A stretch of 64,000 nucleotides of DNA from Phaseolus vulgaris (Eukaryota; Streptophyta; Magnoliopsida; Fabales; Fabaceae), in contig NC_023749.2 in NCBI RefSeq assembly GCF_000499845.2, forward strand, positions 28,180,371 through 28,244,370. The letters run 5' to 3'. Shown in pieces: positions 54,701 to 64,000 of the stretch. Both the position numbers and the translations under genes were made by a program. Below the pieces are notes generated by a model. It was not told the origin of the DNA and did no database searches. It saw nothing but the letters and a program-made list of their open reading frames with translations. Position 1 is the first letter of the stretch; each line of letters starts with the position of its first letter.

Positions 54701-57170
54701 GTGTGCCGCCATCTTGGCGATGAGGAGCCCCACGACCGTGAAGGAGGTGCAGCAGCTCACGGGTCGGATGGCCGCCCTGTCTCACTTCGTGTCGGCTAGC
54801 GGAGAGAAGGGCCATCCATATTTCCAGTGTTTAAGGCGGAATAACAAATTTGCTTGGACGAAGGAGTGTGAAGAAGCCTTCGTCAAGCTTAAAGAGTACC
54901 TGGCGAGCCCGCCGGTTTTGTGCAAACCGTTGATGGGGACCCCTCTCAGGTTGTATTTTGCTGTGACTGAGAGGGCGGTGAGTGCGGTGCTCGCCCAAGA
55001 CCAAGATCAGGCTAAAAAACCTATTTATTTTGTCAGCAAGGTGCTGCAAGGCCCCGAAGTAAGATATCAGGCCTTGGAGAAAGCTGCACTCGCAGTAGTC
55101 TTTTCGGCAAGAAGGTTATGCCACTATTTTCATAGCTTCACAATATTGGTGATGACCGACTTGCCCATCCAGAAGGTCTTGAAGAAGCCCGACGTCGCTG
55201 GGAGGATGGTGAAGTGGGTGGTGGAGCTGTCGGAGTTCGACATCAAGTATGAACCCCGAGGTCCGATTAAGGGGCAGATCTTCGCAGATTTCGTGGTCGA
55301 GCTCTCGTCAGAAGCAACACGAGTTGAGGGGGATGACTTTCGTTGGGTGCTTTCAGTGGACGGATCGTCGAACCAGCAGGGTAGCGGTGCTGGAGTCATC
55401 TTGGAAGGGCCCAACGGCGTGCTGATTGAACAGTCCCTGAGGTTTTCCTTCAAAGCCAGCAACAACCAAGCAGAGTATGAGGCGCTGATCGCCGGTATCT
55501 TGCTGGCCAAGGAGATGGGAGCTAGGGTGTTGATGGCTAAGAGTGACTCGCTGTTGGTCACGGGACAAGTAACAGGCGAGTTCCAGGCTAAAGATCCACA
55601 AATGGCGGCTTACCTGGAGTATGTACAGGAATTGAAGAGTTCCTTTGTCTCCTTCGAGGTGGTGCATGTGCCTAGAGAGCAGAATGCCCGAGCTGACTTG
55701 CTAGCTAAGCTCTCCAGTTCCGGCAAGGGGGGTAGGCAGAGGACGGTGATTCAAGAAACTCTGAAGACGCCTAGAGCATTTGTGGCAGATCACCTGGTTC
55801 TTCAGATAAGCAAATCGACGGAGAAAGCGGCGAGGAGCCACAGGTCTTTGACTCAAGAGACCTTGAGGTCGCCAAGAATAAGGGCATGTCGGGGAGAGAA
55901 GGTGAACGTGGCACAGGTTTGTGCTACCCATGAGCCAGACACCTGGCTAACGCAGTACAAACGATGTCTGGCGGATGGCCTCCTCCCGTTGGATCCGACG
56001 GAGGCTAGGAAGATAAAGAAGAATTCTAGCAAGTTCACAATGATTGATGGCGAGCTGTATAGGTTTGGGTTCTCTCACCCACTCCTGGAATGTGTGCATG
56101 GCGAGAAATGTACAAGAATTATGGCAGAGCTCCATGAAGGGATATGTGGGAGCCACGTCGGGGGTCGAGCTCTGGCCGCAAGGACCCTCCGTGCAGGTTA
56201 CTACTGGCCTATGATGAGAGAAGACTGCAAGAGGTACGCGCAGTGCTGCAAGCAGTGTCAGCAGCACGCCGATTGGCACAAGGTGCCTCTCGAGGATTTG
56301 AAGTCGATTTACAGCCCTTGGCCATTTCACACGTGGGGGATCGATATTCTGGGACCCTTTCCATTGGCGATAAGGAAAATGAAGTACTTGGTGGTGGCAA
56401 TTGAGTATTTCACCAAGTGGATCGAAGCAGAACCAGTGGCCCAGATCACCGCACACAAGATCGAGGGTTTCGTGTGGAAGAACATTGTGTGCCGATTTGG
56501 TGTGCCCAAGCGCCTGGTGTCGGACAACGGGACTCAGTTTGCAAGTCACCTGTTGAAGAAGCTGTGCGAAGGGGTGGGAATTCAACAAGTATTTGCTTCC
56601 GTCGAGCACCCTCAGACGAATGGCCAAGTAGAGTCAGCCAACCGGGTGTTGCTAAGAGGTTTGAAGAGAAGGCTAGAGAAAGCCAAAGGAAGTTGGGCTG
56701 AGGAGGTACCTCGTATAGTCTGGGCGTACCACACCACCGAGCAGTCAGGAACCCATGAGACCCCGTTCAGTTTGGTTTACGGGTGCGACGCAATGATTCC
56801 AGTAGAGATCCAGGAGAGCTCGTCGAGATTCCAGAACTTTGTAGCGGAAGACTCGAATGAAGAAAGAAGGCTGAATCTGGATTTGCTGGATGAGGTCAGG
56901 GAGGAGGCGAGATTGAAAGCTGAGGCAGTGAAAAGAAGGATTGAACGAAGAAATAACTCGAAGGTGATGCCAAGACAGTTCAGAGAAGGCGACCTGGTGA
57001 TGAGGAAGGCCCACCAGTACGAGATGGAGAACAAGCTGTTGCCTAAGTGGACGGGACCGTTCAGGATAACCGAGGCGCTCGGGAACGGCGCCTACCGCTT
57101 AGAAACGTTGGAAGGAGGGGCGATTCCTCGCACTTGGAACGCCACGCACCTCAAGTTATATTACAGTTAA
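51749..57170 (+). pseudogene. T4 gag-pol: gag broken, pol open
   Basis: Gag begins MRKMRSNRSSP at 51749, as in T1. An 11-bp deletion near 52389 shifts the frame (stop at 52463-52465). The downstream gag frame (to 52706) ends in TAA within a changed GRGPGRP segment, where T1 reads GISQ. After that stop the same frame is open for at least 1,472 codons (52752-57170). It covers the knuckle (WCEFHHCFGHTVDSC), protease (VDQGSS), RT (YVDD near 54520), gypsy and archaeal-type RNase H, and a complete integrase including the Glu of VESANR. T4 thus has the opposite defect pattern to T1. One protease-adjacent change (SADVMF to SANVMF) removes an acidic residue next to the active site. Confidence 0.93.
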
Positions 57171-58485
57171 GAACTTTGTAAGTAAAAACAAACACGAAGA
57201 GCTTTACAATGTTTCTGTTAAAACAGTTTGGAGGGGGCACTCTTTTTTCCCTAAGCAGGGTTTTTAATGAGGCCGCCCAATAAAGAAGAGTTTTCAAAGT
57301 TTAAAGTGTTTTAGATTGCATGCTTGTTGTTTTCCGAAAGTTTTGAAGAAAGACCTTGTCACTTATATGTGAATTAAGGCGAGTTGAAGTTATGTTGCAT
57401 GCTTTCTAAAAAGTTTCTAAGTCTCCATCGTCTTTCGGCGATTGGCGGCATAGTTAAAGTTTAAAGTCCTCATCGTCTTTCGGCGATCGGAGGCACCAGT
57501 TAAAAGACCTCAACGCCCTCGCGCGTCCTGAGGCGAGATAAAGACCTCCTCGCCGTCGAGCGAGTGCAGGCGAGGAAGAGTAAAAAGTCCTCAGTGCTTC
57601 CAGAGGAGAGAAGATGTAGCCTCTGGGGCAATGTAGAGGCACCAGTAAAAAGTCCTCAGTTCTTCCAGAGGAGAGAAGATGTAGCCTCTGGGGCAATGTA
57701 GAGGCACTAGCAAAAAGTCCTCAGTGTTTCTAGGGGAGAGAAGATGTAGCCCCTGGAGCAATGTAGAGGCGAGTTAAAGACCTTCTCGCCGTCGAGCGAG
57801 TTCAGGCGAGTTAAAGACCTTCTCGCCGTCGAGCGAGTTCAGGCAAGATAAAATCCTTCTCGTCTTGAACGAGTTCAGGTATGGAGTGAAGGGTGGAAGA
57901 AGTTCAGAGGGTGGCTAAGGTAGGTTCAAAGAGAATGCCCAGCCACCCGGTTCCTTGTTCTGAAGCTCAGGAAGGTAGAGAAGGATCCGAAAGGCGCCTC
58001 TACCCCCAGATGAGGGAACAATGGCCAAGTTGTGAAGGCAAGAGGAAGCTAGTCTCGCTAAGACTCTTTGGCGACCAGGAGAAATTCAAGCGATGGCAAG
58101 AAGCCAAGGCCCGTTTTGATAAGGCAGATCAGGTAAGCTGCATCTTAAGCTGTTAGTTGGGTTGAAGCTCGTTACTTGAAAAAATGGTTTCGCGCTGAGG
58201 TTCATTACCTTAAGGTTACAAGTTGTTAGAGTATTATCGCTCGAAAGTTGATAGTTTAAGCAGCAAGTAAACAAGTTGCGCTCGCGGAGTTGTTAAGTTA
58301 ATTTCGTCTAAGAGAGTTATACAAGGAAAATAAAGTCAACAGAAAGATCATGTAAAGAAGCAAGAAAGGTCATAACATAGTGGCAACAGTTCAAAATACG
58401 TGCACAGAGAAGAGAAAAATTTATTACAAGTGAATTGTGTAAGAAAGAGACAGGTAAGTAAGTGATGGAGGGAAGCAGCAAGCAG
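57171..58485. repeat. T4 post-pol spacer and repeats
   Basis: 57171-57415 matches the T1 spacer. 57420-57860 has one to two 47-bp-type units and three units of about 62 bp (aaaagtcctcagt, gagagaagatgtagcc), plus TTAAAGACCTTCTCGCCGTC units near 57775-57850. So it shares motifs with T1 but not array structure. 57860-58485 has no gene and is the probable 3-prime region of the accessory gene. Confidence 0.8.
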
Positions 58486-61080
58486 CTAGTCTTCAGAAGG
58501 AACGATCTTCCCGTCCACCACTTCGTTGTTCAGCGACACCATGGAGAGATCCAAATCAGGGTACTGGCAGGCGAATTGTTCCAAGGCAGCATCGAACCCA
58601 GCAGCGAGGATTTGGGCAGAGCTCAGCTCGAGTTCTTCAATCTGCTTCTTGAGCCCCTCATTCTGCTGCTTCAGTTCTTCAGCCCTCTCCCGAGCTTGAA
58701 GAAGGTCTTCAGTAACCCTCTTGTTCTCCGCCTGCGCTTGGACCAGCTCTGCGGCGACCCCTTCGTTTTCCTTTTTGGCCTCGGCGAGTTTGGCCATGGT
58801 GTCGTCTCTCTCTTTCTCAGTTTTCCCCAAGAGGACCTCCCGATCTACGGACCTCTTCTCAACGTTTTCTACCTTGGCGGCATCTGCTTTAATTGACGCC
58901 TCCAGGCTAGCCACCTTGAGACGATAGGGGACCAACTTGCTCTTCAGCTCGATCTTCTCTTGAGCTAAGAGGTGCACCCTATGGCGTAGATCGGTGGCCT
59001 CCTTGCGCGCCACCCGCAGCTCGATGCTCATGGCATCCTCCACTCGGGAATGATCGATCTCCGCGAGCATAAGGTTGCAGGACAACTTCTCCGCCTCGAT
59101 CCTTATTAGGCGATTCTCCTCTTGGAGCACGGAGATGTCATCCTGGAGTTTCTTGCTGGAACTCTCCACAGCTTTTGATATGATGGAGGGGAAATCCTCT
59201 GCCATCATCTTGAGTTTTGTTGAGAAGGGTTCCCACACCCTTTTGACCTCAAGGGAGAGGTTTGCTCGTGGAAGCACCGGGGGAGCCTGTTGCTGGTTCT
59301 CGCCACCACCTTCTTGAGTTGGCTGTTGAGTTGGAGCTTCTTGACGTGGTGGTGACGAGGGGGACTCGGTGATGATAATGGGCGAGTTGTGAGCCCCTTC
59401 ATCCCCACCTGCCGCAGTTTCGGCGATTGAGGCGGTTGAAGGAGGACCCCCTCCAGCAGATACATATGGCGTGGAGGCACTTGGGGGGTTCTCCATGAAG
59501 TTAGCCTCAACAACCTCAATCACGGGGAATGCAGCTGCCAAGGGAACTGCTTGGACTGGCGATGTGGGAGCCGAGGGAGGAGGCGGTGTCGTAGTTGGAG
59601 CTGGTGGTGAGGACGGTGTTGATGTTGGAAGAGGAGGTGGATCAGGTAGTGAAGAAGGCGCCACCCTCCTTCTTTTCGTGATGAGACCGTCCTCAGTCGC
59701 CTCATCGTCTTCTTCTTCGTCCTCATGAACCACTTGAGGGGTTTTCCTCTTTGGCTTTCTGAGGACGAGTTTTTTGCGTTGTGGGGCGGGCTGGGCCTCT
59801 GAAGGGGCTGGGCCTTTAGGGGGCGATCTGCCCTGGGCAACGGTGATCTCCACCACTGAATTGGGAACGGTCTGGGAGCCCGACGCCAACCCATGGGCTC
59901 GGGCGAGCGCCCTCAATTCAGCCAGTTTTCCCTTGCCCAACATGAGATCTGCATAATACAAAGGTATACAGGTCAGCTCAAAGAGAAAGATAAACGCATG
60001 AGCAAGTATGCAGATGAGACAAACAAGTGATGCAGAAAATAAAACTCAAGTCTTGTGCACAACAGATAAGACGCCTAGCAACAGTTAACAGAGGTATCGC
60101 CAAGAGCAATAACTTAGATATTTAGGTGAGCTCTAACCTATGCGAGCCTCGAGTTGGCCTTCGAAGAATTCGAAGGAGATGATTGTAGAGGTAAGGAAGG
60201 TAATGTTGGCGTCTGCCACGCTCTTCCAGAAGAGGCACAAATCTTTGTCCAAAGCGCCCATGTTGTCAGGGCTTCTTGGCCTCCTGAAGCTTCCTTTAGA
60301 GTCTTTGTTTCCCTTGTTTACCCAGTACAAGGGAAAGCCGTCGAGCAGCGAAGCGTCCTGGTCGTTTTGGCGTACTTGGATGAATTTCCCCTTCCAATCC
60401 TTGTAGGATTGCTGGAAGATAGAGAGGATCGACCTCCCAGCAATCCCGTTCAGACTCACCCAAAGGCGATCTCCCGGATGCTTAGCTTCAAAAAGGAAAA
60501 GGAAAACGTCCACTGACGCTGGCAGTCCCAGATGTGCGCATATGATTTGAAACGCCCGCACGAACGCCCAGCTGTTGGGATGAAGCTGGGCAGGGGCGAT
60601 GTCGAGCTCGGTCAGCAGCTCTCGCTCGAAACGAGTGAAGGGAAGTCGGAGCTTCACCTTCTTGAAAAACGTCGTGTAGAGAAAGCAGAACGACTCGCCA
60701 TCGCTCGCTTTGTCATCAGCGCAGATCGGCTCCTCAGGGTGGCAAGGCAGCACAACTATTTTACTATCGTGCTCCTTGTGAAAAGAAAGATCCGACTGGT
60801 CCCCTTTCCTCAGTCGGAGCACCGCCATCGCAGAGTTTATTGAAGAAGTTTCTTTCAGCAAAGCCGAGCTGGCCCAGGGGTAAAGCTTTTTATAGTCTGG
60901 AGTAGGGACGGAGGCTCCTCCGGCGACCGGTGGAGTAGCCTGAGCCAGGTTAGGGCGAGAGGTTGCAGGCCTCTCAGCCTGGGAAGAAGAAGCACCAGGT
61001 GCTCGTGGTGGGTTATGAGCTTGAGACGGAGGGTTTTGTGCCGAGGGAGGAGGATTTGGGGTGATCTTTGAGCGAGCCAT
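58486..61080 (-). CDS. T4 antisense accessory gene, intact, two exons, 801 aa
   Basis: Exon 1 (61080-60138) and exon 2 (59948-58486) join in phase across a 189-nt GT-AG intron: 802 codons including stop. Domain layout equals T1: start MARSKITPNPPPS, PF04195-like core (FTRFERELLTELD, HPNSWAFVRAFQ), intron after ARI, basic patch KKLVLRKPKRKTP, acidic run, Pro-rich linker, coiled coil (REKTEKERDDTMAKLAEAKK region) and end DGKIVPSED. Exon 1 has the same 943-nt length in T1 and T4, while exon 2 differs by 42 nt in multiples of three. Staying open while gag decays fits selection or simply recent age. Function unknown. Confidence 0.88.
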
Positions 61081-61674
61081 CGCGGAAACTGGAAAGGAAA
61101 AAGAAAGGGAAGGGTGAACGAAGTTTGCAGAGGCTGACTCGATTGTGAAAGAAGGATGAAAAAATGAACGAATGGAGGTTCGTTGTAATGGGGACGAAGC
61201 CCTAAGTTACGAGAAGGAAGAAGCAGAAGAAACAACCCACAGCGTATGCACCAGGCAGTTAATGGATGATGCGAATCGGTTAAAATGCAGGAAAACTCAG
61301 CAGAAGAAGTAAAGGGAGTACCTTTCGATGATCGGATGAACGCTGAAGGAAGTTGAGGATTCAGAAGGTTGAAGAGCGTCGTGGGTTTTCGCAGAAGAAA
61401 CTCAGAGCGTTTGAGAAGGCAAAGAAGTGATGGAACAGTAGAAGTGAAATGGGTTTAAGGGTTTTTCAAATGGTTTTTGGAAGCGTAAATGACAACTAAA
61501 GATAATCGTTGATGAAGCCACGTGTCGAGCGATTGGGAGAATGTTTGGTGGAGCGTCAAGAAAGCAGAAAGTACGAACGTTTGGAATTCTGCGCCAGCGC
61601 CACGTAGATCGGTAGTGACGTGACTCCTTTAGTCTTTTCGCTGGACAAGTCTTCGCTTAAGACTGGGGGGCTTG
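61081..61674 (-). promoter_or_regulatory. T4 accessory-gene upstream region
   Basis: No gene seen. GCCACGTGTC at 61517-61526 reads GACACGTGGC toward the gene, 437 bp upstream of the ATG; a second ACGTGGC core is at 61599-61607. The plus-strand tract gactggggggctt before 61675 is the candidate polypurine tract. Confidence 0.55.
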
Positions 61675-62568
61675 TGTACCGCCCTGGTAGTCGGAAGTGA
61701 TGATGTGGCTTCGAGCTATTATATAGGCGTGTTGGATGGGACACCTGGTTGGCAGAAGAGAAGGAAGTCGGGGGGGTTCGTGTAGTCGCCAGTTATTAAG
61801 TTGGCGTGCTCCGATCTCCAGCACACCTAAACCGGCGGTCTCCGGGTTGAAGATGAAGTCGCCAGATGTGAACCTAGGCGACCAAGTGATTAGAGATCGC
61901 CGAAACAAGGACATCGCCGAAGATGAAGGCAGATAGACACTTCCCAGCTGGCCAGAAGATGAGGTCGGGGGATAGCTTACTTGAACATGCACAGTGAAGC
62001 AGGTAGGGCAGATCATGAAGGCGGCCGGCGAGACCACAGGGGAGGTGTGTACGAAGGCACCCGAACTCGCCACCCAGAAGAGATCACGCTCCAAGGCAGC
62101 TATGCACTGAGTTGTATCATGCATAAGTAACTTAGCCAAAAAACCTGAAGAGTAAGAAATAGCGCCCAAGTCAAGGATGCTCCAGATGATGTTACGTGTA
62201 CAGCTGGATGCGAGCCACGTGTCCAGATGTGTAACTGCCAGGAGAGAGAAAGTGCCCAGGTATATAAGAGTTTCCAACAAACTTCTGAGGTACGCACGTT
62301 CAGATTGTTTCTTTACGCTTGCGAGTCTTGAGTACGCTGAGAGAGAACTGGTCACGGTTCCTTAGAGTTCTTGAGTTTTTACTCTTAAGTAATTGTTGGT
62401 TCAGTCGCTGACTTGGGCGTCGGAGCGTGATCGGCCGCAGCGGCACTGTTTCGTCTTTTGCAGGTTCTTGAGGTGGATCGTGGTGAAGGACGGAGGCTAA
62501 CACGGTGCAGAAGTCAATCCAAGTTTGACGAGGCAAAGCTCCAGCGTTTTGGTCAACAGGCAGGATCA
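61675..62568 (+). repeat. T4 3-prime LTR (894 bp)
   Basis: TGTACCGCCCTGG to GGATCA, then TSD AATCC. TATATAAG at 62261-62268 and GCCACGTGTC at 62214-62223. Confidence 0.96.
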
Positions 62569-63073
62569 AATCCCTTAACCCCTGATCAAGGACTAGGCTC
62601 CCAGATTTTAACTTATACTAGACATACCTGTTATCTTGACTTCTGCTTGATTATCTGGTGGCGACGCCTTGTGCTGGCGACGCCCTGTTCTAGTGACACC
62701 TTGTCTTGGCATCGCTATCTTGGCGACGCCTTATCTTAGCGATGCCTTATCTTGGCGACGCTTTATCTTGGCAACGCCTTATCTTGGCATTGCCTCATCT
62801 GGGCGACGCCTCTTCTTGGCGACGCCTCATCTTGGCAACGCCTCATCTTGGCGACGACTGGTTTTTGCTACGACTCATCTTGGCGACGTCTTATCTTGGT
62901 GGCGCCTCAAGTTTTCGTCTTTGTTTCTTTAACCTTTGATCTTACATTCGAATGAGAGAAAAACTAGGGCAAAAATATCTTAAACTTTTCTTTTCTTTAT
63001 TTGGGTGACCTCATTAAAAAACCCCCGGGAGGGAAAAAGAGTGTCCCCTTTACAAACTTCAATTGGAATAACA
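62569..63073. repeat. T3 repeat zone, right part, with GGCGACGCC array
   Basis: 62569-62620 completes the 106-bp unit split by T4. 62655-62920 is an array of about sixteen 16-bp units, CTTGGCGACGCCTTAT and variants. 62985-63050 contains the aaaaacccccgggagggaaaaagag block that borders pol. No gene. Confidence 0.92.
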
Positions 63074-64000
63074 TCAACTGAAATAAATCTTTAAATTCGC
63101 CGCATTCCAGCTACATGGGATGGGGCCCCCTTCTAAAGTCTCTAGCTTATACGAACCATTCCCTTTGGCCTTGGTTATCCTGAACGGTCCAGTCCACTTG
63201 GGAGACAACTTGTTTTCTAATTCGTAGGGCTGGGCCTTCCTAATGACCAGATCACCAACCTGGAACTGTCGCAGCTTCACCTTGGAGCTGTACTGACGCT
63301 CCACTCTTCTCTTCACGGCCTCAACCTTAATTTTCGCTTCTTCTCTAGCTTCATCTATCAGGTCCAGGTTCGCCCTCCTTTCTTCGTTGGATTCTTCCGC
63401 CACGAAGCCCAGGAAACGGGGCGAGCTCTCGTGGATCTCCACTGGGATCATGGTGTCCAATCCATACACTAAGCTGAAAGGTGTCTTCATAGTGGAGGAT
63501 TGAGGCGTGGTGTGGTAAACCCATACAATCCTTGGTACTTCATCTGCCCACACCCATTTAGCCTTCTCTAATCTGAGTTTCAAACCCCTCAACAAAACTC
63601 TGTTTGCTGACTCGACCTGCCCATTTGTCTGGGGGTGTTCGACCGATGCAAACACCTGCTTGATTCCTACTTCTGCACATAGCTTCCCCAACTGTTGGCT
63701 CGCGAACTGGGTGCCATTGTCTAAAATGAGACGCCTTGGTACCCCGAAACGACACACAATGTTCTTCCAAACAAAATGTTGTACCTTGTGCGCGGTGATC
63801 TGTGCCACTGGTTCGGCTTCTATCCACTTGATGAAGTACTCGATGGCAACGATCAAGTACTTCATCTGCCTTATCGCCAATGGGAATGGGCCTAGGATGT
63901 CAATCCCCCAAGTATGGAAAGGCCATGGGCTGTATATGGATCTCAGTTCCTCTAGCGGCGCCTTGTGCCAATCAGCGTGCATCTGACACTGCTTGCAATG
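63074..64000 (-). CDS. T3 integrase (pol C-terminus), open to the window edge
   Basis: The minus-strand frame enters at 64000 (zinc-binding CKQCQ) and runs to a stop at 63074 without interruption. It shows WGIDILGPF (first Asp), LDNGTQFAS (second Asp; SDNG in T1 and T4) and QVESANRVLL (Glu). The C-terminus KLSPKWTGPFRITKAKGNG to YFS is the typical Tat integrase tail. The rest of T3 pol lies outside the window, so element status is unknown, but this part could be functional. Sequence is closest to T2 and T5 (QSSTMKTPF, VEIHESSPRF). Confidence 0.9.
   Translation of the reverse strand, partial: HCKQCQMHADWHKAPLEELRSIYSPWPFHTWGIDILGPFPLAIRQMKYLIVAIEYFIKWIEAEPVAQITAHKVQHFVWKNIVCRFGVPRRLILDNGTQFASQQLGKLCAEVGIKQVFASVEHPQTNGQVESANRVLLRGLKLRLEKAKWVWADEVPRIVWVYHTTPQSSTMKTPFSLVYGLDTMIPVEIHESSPRFLGFVAEESNEERRANLDLIDEAREEAKIKVEAVKRRVERQYSSKVKLRQFQVGDLVIRKAQPYELENKLSPKWTGPFRITKAKGNGSYKLETLEGGPIPCSWNAANLKIYFS

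Larger units (their letters stand above)
50720..62568 (+). mobile_element. T4: complete Tat-lineage element, sister of T1
   Basis: LTRs of 895 and 894 bp with TSD AATCC (50715-50719, 62569-62573). I counted about 18 LTR differences (near 2 percent), so T4 is older than T1. Pol and the accessory gene are open, but gag has two lesions. Confidence 0.95.
46970..64000 (-). mobile_element. T3: minus-strand Tat element, interrupted by T4, runs off the window
   Basis: Right to left it contains integrase (64000-63074), repeat zone, T4 insertion, more repeats, antisense accessory gene and 3-prime LTR (47978-46970). The integrase is open to the window edge. Its LTR starts TGTACCGTCCCG (minus strand), the T5 subfamily. 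The other LTR and TSD partner lie outside. Confidence 0.9.

Overview
This is a transposon-only stretch of a plant nuclear genome. Evidence for a plant is the Ty3/gypsy Tat-lineage polyproteins (second, archaeal-type RNase H; antisense accessory gene downstream of pol), a CACTA (En/Spm) element with plant-type GT-AG introns, and a plant mobile domain (PMD) gene relic. A legume (Phaseolus/Vigna-like) is a plausible guess, not proven. I see no ordinary host gene, rRNA, tRNA or CRISPR.

The window is a set of insertions inside insertions, and most boundaries can be read to the base from target-site duplications (TSDs). I name the Tat elements T1 to T5. Left block: T2 (minus strand, degraded) was split in its integrase by T1 (6874-26896, plus strand, TSD CGATC). 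T1 was then split in its leader, just after the primer-binding site, by a complete CACTA element (7759-15495, TSD TGT). After T1 landed, 4,190 bp of T2 plus the first 544 bp of the T1 LTR was tandemly duplicated (visible copy 1 = 1-3227, copy 2 = 3228-7417; only three differences seen). Middle block: T2 pol stops at about 30124, followed by unassigned sequence, a probable copia LTR relic, and a PMD pseudogene (31600-32343 and 44402-44800) split by T5 (32344-44396, TSD ATGCT). Right block: AT-rich DNA with a roughly 175-bp tandem repeat and a CACTA end relic, then T3 (minus strand, LTR 46970-47978, running off the right edge), split inside its own 106-bp repeat array by T4 (50720-62568, TSD AATCC).

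Each Tat element carries gag-protease-RT-RNase H-RNase H-integrase on its sense strand, a hypervariable tandem-repeat zone, and an antisense two-exon accessory gene (Transposase_28/PF04195-like domain plus a coiled coil) reading toward pol. T1 and T4 are the youngest. Their accessory genes are intact when spliced (815 and 801 aa), but each polyprotein is broken: T1 by one amber codon in integrase, T4 by a deletion and a stop in gag. T2, T3 and T5 are older and more damaged.

The CACTA element looks potentially autonomous. It has a 1,062-aa TNP2-type transposase and a second gene for which I could build a ten-exon, fully in-frame, 729-codon model ending in a Ulp1-like domain. The two genes may form one transcript: a 93-nt intron would place the second ATG immediately after the transposase stop. 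The most original observations are that arrangement, the conserved antisense accessory genes, and a shared ABRE/G-box decamer found in both LTR promoters and antisense-gene upstream regions.
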